In this document: positions 15,331-23,080 of the stretch, piece after piece | Layout of the letters: each line of letters opens with the position of its first letter | Position numbering within the stretch: the first letter of the stretch is position 1 | NCBI RefSeq assembly: GCF_014207095.1 | Contig: NZ_JACHBG010000008.1 | Span: 62,001-126,000, forward strand | Length of the DNA stretch: 64,000 nt | Direction of reading: 5' to 3' | Origin: Martinezella lusitana | GTDB lineage: Bacteria > Pseudomonadota > Alphaproteobacteria > Rhizobiales > Rhizobiaceae | Notes under the pieces: model-generated | What the model was told of the DNA's origin: nothing | Seen by the model: the letters and a program-made list of their open reading frames with translations, nothing else | Databases searched by the model: none | Position numbers and translations under genes: made by a program

Positions 15331-16914
15331 TCAGATGGCGACGGTGTCGCGATAAAGCCGCTCCTCGACCCGCTCCAGCGAGCCGAGCGCGAAGAAATCA
15401 TCATAGGCAACGATCGGCTTGTGGGCGATCATTTCCGAGATGAAGGCCTCGGATGCGAGTTCCTCTTCGATTGCCTCGACTTCGGCCGAAAGAGGGCGGT
15501 CGACGACATAGAAATCCGCATGCTTGCGCACGACGTCATAGAGCATGCGCGCCACGCCCTCCGGCTTGTCGCCGAGAATGTCCATTGCCTGTGCCGACAA
15601 CAGGGCTTCCAGCGCCGCGAGGCGCTTGAGCGCACGCATCTGTCGCTCGAAGCGCTCGATGACCAGCGGCAGGAATGCGGCTTCGTCTTCCATGCCAGCC
15701 GCAACCACCAGCGATTGTGCAGAGACCGGGTTGGACATTGAGAGCACGCGCGAGAAGATCTCGCCGGCCAGCTTGATGATCGGGCCGAAGCCGGTGGCGA
15801 TCCTGCCTTCCGGCACAAGATTGACTGGCAGGCCGCGTCGCTGGCCGTTGCCGAGCAGGACGCAGCGATTGAAAGAATTGCGGGCGGCATGCGCCATGCA
15901 GATGAGCGCGCCCTCAAGCAGAATGGTGACATCGAGTGGAAGAGAACCGCCTGATGTCATGACACGTCCGTCGACGATGACCGGGTTGTCGTCGGAGCGG
16001 CCGGTCGCGGCAAGGATCTTGTGACCGGCTGTCAGCAGGTTTTCGATGACGGCGCCGAAGACCTGGGCGATCATGCGCAGGCTCAGCGGGTCCTGCACAT
16101 GGGTTGCCACCGGCCAGGGCCATTCGTCCGAGGCGTTGCAGAGCCACGCGCCGATCAACGCTTCGCGAGGAGTGCCGACATGGCGTACCGAGATCCAGGG
16201 ATCGCGCGAGGTGCCGAGAGCGCCGGCCGCCATCATGCCGGTCGCAAGCAGCACTCGGATCGAGGCGGCGGCATTGCGGGTGGTTTCGGCCGCAGCGGCG
16301 AAGCTCACGGCGTTGACGCTGAGCGAGGCCAGGCTGTCGCGCGGCAGCATTTTCACGGCATCGATGCCGGCGGCGCTGAAAGCATCGGCCGCCTGCATGC
16401 GGCGGCCACGATAGACGGCTTCACCCACGCCGGTCAGAACCGCACCGATCTGACCCATCAGGCCGATATCGGCGCAGCCAATGGAGCCGGTGCGGCGTAC
16501 CACAGGGATGACATCGGCGCTGAGCAGTTGCAGATAGGCGTCGATCAGCTCTTGGGAGCAGCCGACCTGCCCCGTCAGGGCGGTATTGACGCGGATAGCC
16601 ATGGCGTTGCGCACGACCGACATGGAAAAGGGTGAGCCGGTGCCGAAATGATGGGCGCGCACGAGGCCGAGATTGAAGGCGTCGAGATCGTCGGTCGACC
16701 ATTCGACATCCTTCATGGCGCCGACGCCGGTCGTAGAGCCGTAGACCGGCATGCCCGAGTGAATGGCTTTTTCGAGAACGTTGCGCGCCAGCCGCACCCG
16801 CGCCATGCCGTTTTCCGATGCCGAAGGCAGGGCGACACCTGCGCCGATCCGAACCAGGTCGCTGAACCCCAAGGGCTGCCCGGTGAGTTCGATGGCGGCT
16901 CTCTGACGCTCCAT
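15331..16914 (-). CDS. HAL/PAL-fold lyase without MIO triad, probable ergothionase
   Basis: The 527-residue product has the aromatic-amino-acid-lyase fold: VYGSTTGVG at 57-65 keeps the catalytic tyrosine (Tyr58). However, at 143-151 the sequence is GSIGCADIG, where histidine ammonia-lyase has GSVGASGDL. The Ala-Ser-Gly that cyclises to MIO is thus Cys-Ala-Asp (147-149). Ergothionase, which eliminates trimethylamine from ergothioneine to give thiourocanate, is known as a member of this superfamily that does not use MIO. The ATG at 16914 is preferred, with AAGGAG ten bases before it. It is the first gene of the operon and lies 27 bases from the amidohydrolase. The assignment rests on the missing triad plus the operon partners. 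Confidence 0.82.
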   Translation of the reverse strand: MERQRAAIELTGQPLGFSDLVRIGAGVALPSASENGMARVRLARNVLEKAIHSGMPVYGSTTGVGAMKDVEWSTDDLDAFNLGLVRAHHFGTGSPFSMSVVRNAMAIRVNTALTGQVGCSQELIDAYLQLLSADVIPVVRRTGSIGCADIGLMGQIGAVLTGVGEAVYRGRRMQAADAFSAAGIDAVKMLPRDSLASLSVNAVSFAAAAETTRNAAASIRVLLATGMMAAGALGTSRDPWISVRHVGTPREALIGAWLCNASDEWPWPVATHVQDPLSLRMIAQVFGAVIENLLTAGHKILAATGRSDDNPVIVDGRVMTSGGSLPLDVTILLEGALICMAHAARNSFNRCVLLGNGQRRGLPVNLVPEGRIATGFGPIIKLAGEIFSRVLSMSNPVSAQSLVVAAGMEDEAAFLPLVIERFERQMRALKRLAALEALLSAQAMDILGDKPEGVARMLYDVVRKHADFYVVDRPLSAEVEAIEEELASEAFISEMIAHKPIVAYDDFFALGSLERVEERLYRDTVAI

Positions 16915-17252
16915 GTCTTTTGTTCTCCTTTTCCGCAAGGCTATGCGAGCCTTATCGCTAATGGGATATCCCAAATAGCGAACACTAGCGCCTTTCCGCT
17001 TTTCTTCGAAACGCGAAACCGCTCAATCCTTTCGCCGTTGCGCAATTCCGGACGAAAAGCCGCTATGCATTTTTCGCGGAATTGCGCCCGATAGCTGGCA
17101 TGCGGCTGAATTTTGAGACCAGTCGGCCCGCCGCGCAACTCTGTGTTTGCTCGGGTATATAGCTTCGGGGAGATAAAAGGCAGGCTAGGCCGACCTTGCG
17201 AGACCGCATCAGCTCTTGTCGCCTCGGCTTATGCGGTCGCGAGCCGCGTCGA
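16915..17252. other. Non-coding gap holding the catabolic operon promoter region
   Basis: The gap lies upstream of the lyase gene and downstream of ubiB, both on the minus strand. It should contain the operon promoter, but I see no convincing -35/-10 pair. It holds the palindrome at 17040-17087 and a long-armed inverted repeat (17197-17209 with 17231-17242) just after the ubiB stop that may end ubiB transcription. No gene is visible. Confidence 0.5.
17040..17087. repeat. Short palindromic repeat (copy 2 of 2)
   Basis: Perfect ten-base arms GCGCAATTCC (17040-17049) and GGAATTGCGC (17078-17087) surround an inner AAAAG/TTTTT pair. It is the same element as 9269-9310 in the opposite orientation. 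Confidence 0.75.
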
Positions 17253-18827
17253 TCAGCTCAGGTGCCAGGCGATGTAGAGAAGCGTCAGCGCGATCACCCA
17301 CAGCGCGAGGCGGCCGGAACGGCTGTGCTTGGCCTCGGCCTTGCCGATCGCCTCTGCTGTCTGCGGGTCGAAGCGCAGGCCGTTTTCGCTCATATGCAGC
17401 AGTTCGTGGTGGAACTTCTCGGTCTTGGCGGCAATCTCGGGTGCCGCTTCGGCCAGCTTCACGGCTGCCTTCAGGCCGTCCTTCAGGTCAGTCATGATCC
17501 GCTTCGGTCCGAGATTGGTGCGAATCCAGTCGCCGACCACCGGTTCCGAAGCCTTCCACATGTTGAAGCGCGGATTGAGCATGCGCGACACACCCTCGAC
17601 CACGACCATGGTCTTCTGCAGCATGACGAGCTCGGGTCGCGTCTCCATATCGAAGAGTTCGGTCACTTCGAAGAGCAGCGTCAGAAGCTTGCCCATCGAG
17701 ATCGTCTCGGCTGGCTGGCCATGGATCGGCTCGCCGATGGCGCGGATCGCCTGGGCGAAGCTCTCCATATTATGATGGGAAGGGACGTAGCCCGCTTCGA
17801 AATGCACTTCTGCGACGCGAAGATAATCACGCGTGATGAAACCGTAGAGAATTTCGGCGAGGAAACGGCGTTCCTTCTTTCCCAGCCGCCCGACGATGCC
17901 CATGTCGACGGCGACGATCATGCCCGCGGCATCGACAAAGAGGTTGCCGGGGTGCATGTCCGCATGGAAAAAGCCGTCGCGCAGCGTATGGCGAAGGAAT
18001 GACTGGATCAACGTATCGGCAAGCACATTGAGATCGTGTCCGGCAGCCTTCAGCCCCTCGACGTCGGACATCTTGACGCCGTCGATCCACTCCATGGTGA
18101 TGACGTCGCGGCCGGTGCGCTCCCAGTCGACCTTCGGCACGCGGAAGCCCGGATCCTTCTCGGTATTCTCGGCAATTTCGGAGAGGGCCGCCGCTTCAAG
18201 CCGCAAATCCATCTCGACTTTCGTCGTCTGCTCGAGCGTCTTGGTCACTTCCACCGGACGAAGACGCCGGCTGGAGGGCATGAAGCGCTCCTGCAGCCCG
18301 GCAACGAGATACATTGCCTTGATATCGTTGACGAAACGCTGGCGAACGCCTGGGCGAACCACCTTGACGGCGACACGCTTGCGGCCCTCGGCCGTCTCGA
18401 CTTCCGCGGGATGCACCTGCGCTATCGAAGCGGCGGCGATCGGCTCGCCGAAGCTGGCGTAGAGATCGTCGATCCGCCGGCCGAGTGAAGCCTCGATGGC
18501 GGCAGTAGCGGTCCCATGCGGGAAGAAGGCCATTCGGTCCTGTAACTGCGACAGATCGTTGGCCATGTCGACGCCGACCACATCAGGCCGTGTTGCCAGG
18601 AACTGGCCGATCTTCACATAGGATGGCCCAAGCCGTTCGACGGCCTTGGCGAGCCGGTCGCTGCGCGCTTGGCTCTTGGCCTTCCTGCGGGCGAAAATGC
18701 TGACGAAAGACTTCGCGAAGCTGACGGAAGGGGGCAATCCTTCGGAGGGGAGGGCAATCACCACGCCTTCGCGCACGAGTACCCAGCCGACCCGGACAAG
18801 GCCGAAATATGCGCTGAAAGCACTCAT
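17253..18827 (-). CDS. ubiB: UbiB, ABC1/ADCK atypical kinase for ubiquinone synthesis
   Basis: The 524-residue product supports the hydroxylation steps of ubiquinone synthesis, probably as an ATPase at the inner membrane. It has the family-specific KxGQ motif (Lys72, Gln75 in SYVKIGQFL), an alanine-rich nucleotide loop AAASIAQVH at 131-139 instead of a glycine loop, FFHADMHPGNLF as the catalytic loop and DMGIVGRL in place of DFG. A C-terminal hydrophobic helix (about 504-523) should anchor it. It follows ubiE by 62 bases on the same strand and is probably co-transcribed. Confidence 0.95.
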   Translation of the reverse strand: MSAFSAYFGLVRVGWVLVREGVVIALPSEGLPPSVSFAKSFVSIFARRKAKSQARSDRLAKAVERLGPSYVKIGQFLATRPDVVGVDMANDLSQLQDRMAFFPHGTATAAIEASLGRRIDDLYASFGEPIAAASIAQVHPAEVETAEGRKRVAVKVVRPGVRQRFVNDIKAMYLVAGLQERFMPSSRRLRPVEVTKTLEQTTKVEMDLRLEAAALSEIAENTEKDPGFRVPKVDWERTGRDVITMEWIDGVKMSDVEGLKAAGHDLNVLADTLIQSFLRHTLRDGFFHADMHPGNLFVDAAGMIVAVDMGIVGRLGKKERRFLAEILYGFITRDYLRVAEVHFEAGYVPSHHNMESFAQAIRAIGEPIHGQPAETISMGKLLTLLFEVTELFDMETRPELVMLQKTMVVVEGVSRMLNPRFNMWKASEPVVGDWIRTNLGPKRIMTDLKDGLKAAVKLAEAAPEIAAKTEKFHHELLHMSENGLRFDPQTAEAIGKAEAKHSRSGRLALWVIALTLLYIAWHLS

Positions 18828-18889
18828 AGCGTCTCAAGGTCTCGGAACGTGGAGGCCATAAGCCGCATCGGGTGACTGGACATCATGCT

Positions 18890-19666
18890 TCAGAGCTTCC
18901 AGCCGGAGTGCAGCGCGGCGATGCCGCCGGTGTAATTGGTGAAGTTCACGCGCGAGAAGCCGGCCTCGCGGATCATCGTCGCGAAATCCTGCTGGTTCGG
19001 GAACTTGCGGATCGATTCCACCAGATACTGATAGGGTTCGGCGTCGCCTGTTATCGCCTTGCCGAATTTCGGAATGGCGTTGAAGGACCATGCGTCGTAA
19101 ACGCGATCGAGCAGCGGCAGATCGACTTCGGAGAATTCGAGCACGAGCAGCCGGCCGCCGCGCTTCAGTACGCGATAGGCTTCCTTCAGCGCGACATCGA
19201 TATGCGGCACGTTGCGGATGCCGAAAGCGATCGTATAGGCGTCGAAGGAGTTCGGCTCGAAGGGCAGCTCTTCGGCATTGGCCTCGACGAAAGTGAGATT
19301 GTCCGAGAGCTTCTTCTTCTCGGCACGCTCGGCGCCTACGCCGAGCATCGAGCCGTTGATATCGAGCACGGTGGCGTGTGCCAGCCGATTGGAAGCCTCG
19401 ACGATGCGGAAGGCGATATCGCCCGTGCCGCCGGCAACGTCGAGCACCCTGTAGCCTGCTTCCTTGCGCGGATTGAGCGCTGATATCATCGCGTCTTTCC
19501 AGGCGCGGTGCATGCCCATGGACATGACGTCGTTCATCACGTCGTAGCGCTTGGCAACCTTATGGAACACCTCGTTGACGAGGCCCTGCTTTTCGCCATC
19601 GGCCACTTCGCGGAAGCCATAGGATGTTTCCATGCCGCCATCGGCGGAGGTGCGGCTGTCTGCCAT
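18890..19666 (-). CDS. ubiE: Ubiquinone/menaquinone C-methyltransferase
   Basis: The 258-residue product carries out the SAM-dependent C-methylation of the benzoquinol ring in ubiquinone synthesis. It has the UbiE signature YDVMNDVMSMGMHRAWK (about 41-57), motif I VLDVAGGTGD at 74-83, NAEELPF, and AFGIRNVPHIDVALKEAYRV. It ends GGIAALHSGWKL, the typical UbiE C-terminus. It is divergent from mutM across a 247-base gap and leads into ubiB. Confidence 0.96.
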   Translation of the reverse strand: MADSRTSADGGMETSYGFREVADGEKQGLVNEVFHKVAKRYDVMNDVMSMGMHRAWKDAMISALNPRKEAGYRVLDVAGGTGDIAFRIVEASNRLAHATVLDINGSMLGVGAERAEKKKLSDNLTFVEANAEELPFEPNSFDAYTIAFGIRNVPHIDVALKEAYRVLKRGGRLLVLEFSEVDLPLLDRVYDAWSFNAIPKFGKAITGDAEPYQYLVESIRKFPNQQDFATMIREAGFSRVNFTNYTGGIAALHSGWKL

Positions 19667-19913
19667 CGGCTCAACTCCGTTACGCTACGGCGCCGCGCGT
19701 CATTTGTGCCGCGCTGAGGTCGCCGTACCACTTTAAATTTGCTGCATAATTTCATCCCCAAATCGAACCCGATCCAAGGAATTACGCAGTATTCAGCGGC
19801 GGACCATAGCGAAATCGCGTTTGCCACGCTATCTCATCAGCCAGATCACCAGCCGCAATGCCCCTGGGCTATAGCTCAGATCATAAGCGGTTGAAACATA
19901 AAGATGGATAGCC

Positions 19914-20804
19914 ATGCCGGAATTACCAGAGGTCGAAACCGTCAGACGGGGCCTCGCGCCTTCCATGGAAGGCGCCGTTCTGAAGGAGCTGGAGCTGCGC
20001 CGCAAGGATTTGCGCTTTCCGTTCCCTGCAGATTTCGCACGGGTCGTTTCAGGGCGCGGCATCACGTCGCTGTCCCGCCGCGCCAAATATCTGCTGATCG
20101 ACCTTGATGACGGCATGACCATTGTCTCGCATCTCGGCATGTCCGGTTCGTTCCGGGTAGAAGCCGATGCATTGGCGGAGACGCCGGGGGATTTTCATCA
20201 TCCGCGTTCGAAGGACGAGAAGCACGATCACGTCGTCTTCCATCTGGCGGGCGTCGGCAAGGATGCGCGCGTGATCTACAATGACCCGCGCCGCTTCGGC
20301 TTCATGGACATCGTCAGGCGATCCGAGATCGCGAGCCATCCCTTCTTTCGGGATCTCGGCCCGGAACCCACAGGAAACGAGTTGAGCGCCGATTACCTGG
20401 CCGAGCGTTTCGCGGACAAGGCGCAGCCGCTGAAGAGCGCGCTGCTGGACCAGAAGAACATCGCGGGCCTCGGCAATATATATGTCTGCGAGGCGTTGTG
20501 GCGCTCGCATCTGTCGCCGCTGCGCGCTGCCGGCACGCTGGTCACCGATAGCGGCAAGCCGAGCGAGGCGCTGCAGAAGCTGGTCGTCGCCATTCGTGAG
20601 GTCATTGCCGATGCGATCGCGGCAGGCGGCTCGTCGCTGCGTGATCATATCCAGACCGACGGCTCGCTCGGCTATTTCCAGCATTCGTTTTCCGTCTACG
20701 ATCGCGAGGCGCAGCCTTGCAGCACGCCGGGTTGCGGCGGTACGGTCGGTCGTATCGTCCAGGCGGGGCGCTCTTCTTTCTATTGTGCCGCCTGCCAAAG
20801 CTGA
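19914..20804 (+). CDS. mutM: Formamidopyrimidine-DNA glycosylase
   Basis: The 296-residue product excises 8-oxoguanine and formamidopyrimidines and nicks the abasic site. It begins M-PELPEVETVRRGL, where Pro2 becomes the Schiff-base nucleophile after loss of Met and Glu3 is catalytic. A helix-two-turn-helix region contains LLDQKNIAGLGNIYVCEALW, and a C-terminal zinc finger has Cys269, Cys274, Cys291 and Cys294. All key residues are present. It is followed 52 bases later by an enoyl-CoA hydratase gene in the same direction. Confidence 0.97.
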   Translation: MPELPEVETVRRGLAPSMEGAVLKELELRRKDLRFPFPADFARVVSGRGITSLSRRAKYLLIDLDDGMTIVSHLGMSGSFRVEADALAETPGDFHHPRSKDEKHDHVVFHLAGVGKDARVIYNDPRRFGFMDIVRRSEIASHPFFRDLGPEPTGNELSADYLAERFADKAQPLKSALLDQKNIAGLGNIYVCEALWRSHLSPLRAAGTLVTDSGKPSEALQKLVVAIREVIADAIAAGGSSLRDHIQTDGSLGYFQHSFSVYDREAQPCSTPGCGGTVGRIVQAGRSSFYCAACQS

Positions 20805-20856
20805 TTGAAGGGCCACAGCTGTTCAAAGGGCCAAAGCCGATTAACGGGAGAGAGAA

Positions 20857-21630
20857 ATGGCTTACGAAACCCTCATCGTCGAAACTCATGGGGCGGTCGG
20901 CCTCATCCGGCTCAATCGGCCGCAGGCGCTGAACGCGCTGAATTCCACGGTGCTCACCGAGTTGAAGCAGGCCTATGCGGCCTTTCACGCCGATGATGCC
21001 ATCGGCGCGATTGTGCTCACGGGTTCGGAAAAGGCTTTTGCCGCTGGCGCCGATATCAAGGAAATGCAGGCGCTCGATTTCGTCGAGGCCTATAAGAACG
21101 ATTTCTTCAGCGGTTGGGACGAGATCGCCAAGGCGCGCAAGCCGGTCATTGCCGCAGTCAGCGGTTTTGCGCTCGGCGGCGGCTGCGAGCTCGCCATGAT
21201 GTGCGATTTCATCATCGCTTCCGAGACGGCGAAATTCGGCCAGCCCGAAATCACGCTCGGCGTCATTCCCGGCATGGGCGGCTCGCAGCGGTTGACGCGC
21301 GCCGTCGGCGGCGCGAAGGCAATGGATCTGGTATTGACGGGACGGATGATGGATGCGGCAGAAGCCGAGCGCGCAGGCTTGGTGGCGCGTGTCGTGCCCG
21401 CAGACAAGCTGCTGGACGAAGCCCTGACGGCAGCTGCCAAGATTGCATCCTATTCCCGCACCTCCGTGCTCATGGCCAAGGAAGCGGTCAATCGCGCTCA
21501 GGAAACCACGCTTGAGGAAGGCTTGCGTTTCGAGCGCCGCCTGTTCCATAGCCTCTTTGCCACGGAAGACCAGAAAGAGGGCATGGCCGCTTTTGTCGAG
21601 AAGCGCAAGCCGGTCTTCAAGAACAGGTAG
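20857..21630 (+). CDS. Enoyl-CoA hydratase
   Basis: The 257-residue product is a crotonase-fold enzyme that hydrates trans-2-enoyl-CoA, as in fatty-acid or amino-acid breakdown. AFAAGADIKEM (oxyanion hole), FALGGGCELAMMCD (second oxyanion segment with the first catalytic-glutamate region) and GQPEITLGVIPGMGGSQRLT (second glutamate) are all intact, and the length equals that of mitochondrial-type short-chain hydratase. A good GGGAGAGAG ribosome site precedes the ATG. Its stop codon touches the first base of a RIME-like element. Chain-length preference is not predictable. Confidence 0.92.
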   Translation: MAYETLIVETHGAVGLIRLNRPQALNALNSTVLTELKQAYAAFHADDAIGAIVLTGSEKAFAAGADIKEMQALDFVEAYKNDFFSGWDEIAKARKPVIAAVSGFALGGGCELAMMCDFIIASETAKFGQPEITLGVIPGMGGSQRLTRAVGGAKAMDLVLTGRMMDAAEAERAGLVARVVPADKLLDEALTAAAKIASYSRTSVLMAKEAVNRAQETTLEEGLRFERRLFHSLFATEDQKEGMAAFVEKRKPVFKNR

Positions 21631-21742
21631 AGCACGACGCCGAAAAGTGTAAGCGGTTTTCGGACGACATCGTGCTCATTTCTTTGATGTTAGGCCGGAT
21701 TCAGATTTTAGGTCGTTTCGACCTGAAATCATCAAGGCCTAA
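21629..21742. repeat. Two-hairpin intergenic repeat, RIME-like (copy 2 of 3)
   Basis: Hairpin A has arms GAGCACGA (21630-21637) and TCGTGCTC (21670-21677) with the inner CCGAAAA/TTTTCGG pair. Hairpin B has TTAGGCC and GGCCTAA outer arms (21690-21696, 21736-21742) around GATTTTAGGTCG and CGACCTGAAATC. It begins at the stop codon of the enoyl-CoA hydratase gene. The rest of the gap up to rpsT (21743-21934) should hold the rpsT promoter; none could be fixed by eye. Confidence 0.8.
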
Positions 21743-21934
21743 TGTCTGGATTCCGGAATTACGCGGGTTTGGCGAGAATCCGCGTTGACGCCGCGGCTCA
21801 TTCCGGTTATATGCCCGCCACAGTTTGGAAAGCCGCTCTGGTTTTCCGCAATTGCTCCCGCATTGCTGGATGAAGTGGCCGCAGGGCCCGCGCTGCAACG
21901 ATGGAGTTATGTTCGAATTCTAAGAGAGGCATAC

Positions 21935-22210
21935 ATGGCCAATACTACCTCGGCGAAAAAAGCGACCCGCAAGATCGCCCGCCGCACTGAAGTCAACAAG
22001 GCTCGTCGCTCGCGCGTTCGCACTTTCGTTCGCCAGGTCGAAGAAGCCATCGCATCGGGTGATGCGGATCGCGCAAAGGCAGCATTCATCGCTGCTCAGC
22101 CAGAACTGGCCCGCGCAGCTACCAAGGGCGTGCTTCACGCCAACACCGCTTCCCGCAAGGTTTCGCGTCTTGCTAAGCGTGTGAAGGCTCTGTCGGCACC
22201 GACCGCCTAA
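21935..22210 (+). CDS. rpsT: 30S ribosomal protein S20
   Basis: The 91-residue, lysine/arginine-rich product starts MANTTSAKKATRKIARRTE and contains the S20 core KARRSRVRTFVRQVEEAI and LHANTASRKVSRLAKRVK. S20 binds 16S rRNA early in assembly of the small subunit. The ATG at 21935 matches the conserved MANT start and has AAGAGAGG upstream. It is monocistronic, closed by the hairpin at 22241-22268. rpsT immediately before dnaA is the usual order in rhizobia. Confidence 0.97.
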   Translation: MANTTSAKKATRKIARRTEVNKARRSRVRTFVRQVEEAIASGDADRAKAAFIAAQPELARAATKGVLHANTASRKVSRLAKRVKALSAPTA

Positions 22211-23080
22211 CATTCTCTTAACGATTTCGTCGTTACACTTAAGCCCGGCCCTTGTGCCGGGCTTTTTGGATTCAGCCAAAAAAATGCCGCAATGCCAAAA
22301 TCGACTAGCTGATCATGTCAGTGGCGTGACAGAAATATACCTTTGAAAACAAAGGGTTATGGCAGGATGTCTCAGCGCTGCGTGATCTGCGTGACGCGTT
22401 GCCGGCTCACAAGTGAGTCAAGGGATTTTTTATTTTTTTTGTTTTGAAAGCCACAAGAATCGCGCCGAACGGGAATCTCTTTGATTCAACAGCGATTCTT
22501 TTTTGAAGGGCTTGTGACAGTCAAAATTGACCTCCAGAGTCAATGGCTGCCTCTTAATTTTGTGTAAAATTCATCGTTGATATCTGCCGTCGATCCTGCC
22601 TAAATGCATTTCAACAAGGGGCGCGGATCTCACCTTAAACGGCTTTTGCGAACACCGTCACTAATGGCGGCGTGGGTGGTTTTGTCTCTTGTGACGGAGC
22701 GGTTCAGTTCCGTTTTTTCAAACAGTTGACGAGTTAAAGCCGGAAGCGGCAACGCTTGCGGAATGAGGTAGCTTGTCTGTCCTTTGCGGCCGGTCGATGA
22801 CGTGGCTGCGGGGAGGGGAGAAAAGTTGACAGCCGTTGGGGTAGCCGGTCGGAATACGAGGACCGACTGATGCTCCATCTACAGACACCAGGACGAAGGC
22901 CGCATTGAAGCTCGGTTTCGCCACAGTGGTGATGTATAGCCCATTGGCTGGGCTCGGCTGATGAACCGGTATGCGGCGCTGCTTGGACAACGAGCGCGAC
23001 CACCATGCCTTGGCGAAGACCCAGGGGCGATGGCGCTTTGCTGCCTTGCCCCATAAGAGACTGTGGAAGGCGGCATTATA
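22211..23080. promoter_or_regulatory. Long dnaA leader with a cluster of GANTC sites
   Basis: This 870-base gap holds no convincing gene. Its AT-rich first half carries seven GANTC sites, at 22269, 22415, 22457, 22473, 22483, 22494 and 22537. Four of them fall within 42 bases inside a nested inverted repeat (AAGAATCGC at 22455-22463 with GCGATTCTT at 22492-22500, and GAATC/GATTC inside). GANTC is the CcrM methylation site of alphaproteobacteria, and methylation state is known to affect dnaA transcription in Caulobacter. No consensus DnaA-box cluster was seen, so it does not look like an origin. Confidence 0.5.
22241..22268 (+). terminator. rpsT terminator
   Basis: AAGCCCGGC (22241-22249) and GCCGGGCTT (22256-22264) form a perfect nine-base stem with a six-base loop, followed by a short T run. 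It stands 30 bases after the rpsT stop. Confidence 0.85.

Noticed and set aside
9378..16914. Reading the operon as a histidine-utilisation (hut) locus
   Set aside because: There is no HutI, HutF, HutG or HutC; the lyase lacks the MIO triad, and three of the five enzymes belong to families not used in the standard Hut route.
22211..23080. Replication origin upstream of dnaA
   Set aside because: No group of DnaA-box-like 9-mers was seen, and in alphaproteobacteria such as Caulobacter and Sinorhizobium the origin lies near hemE rather than dnaA.
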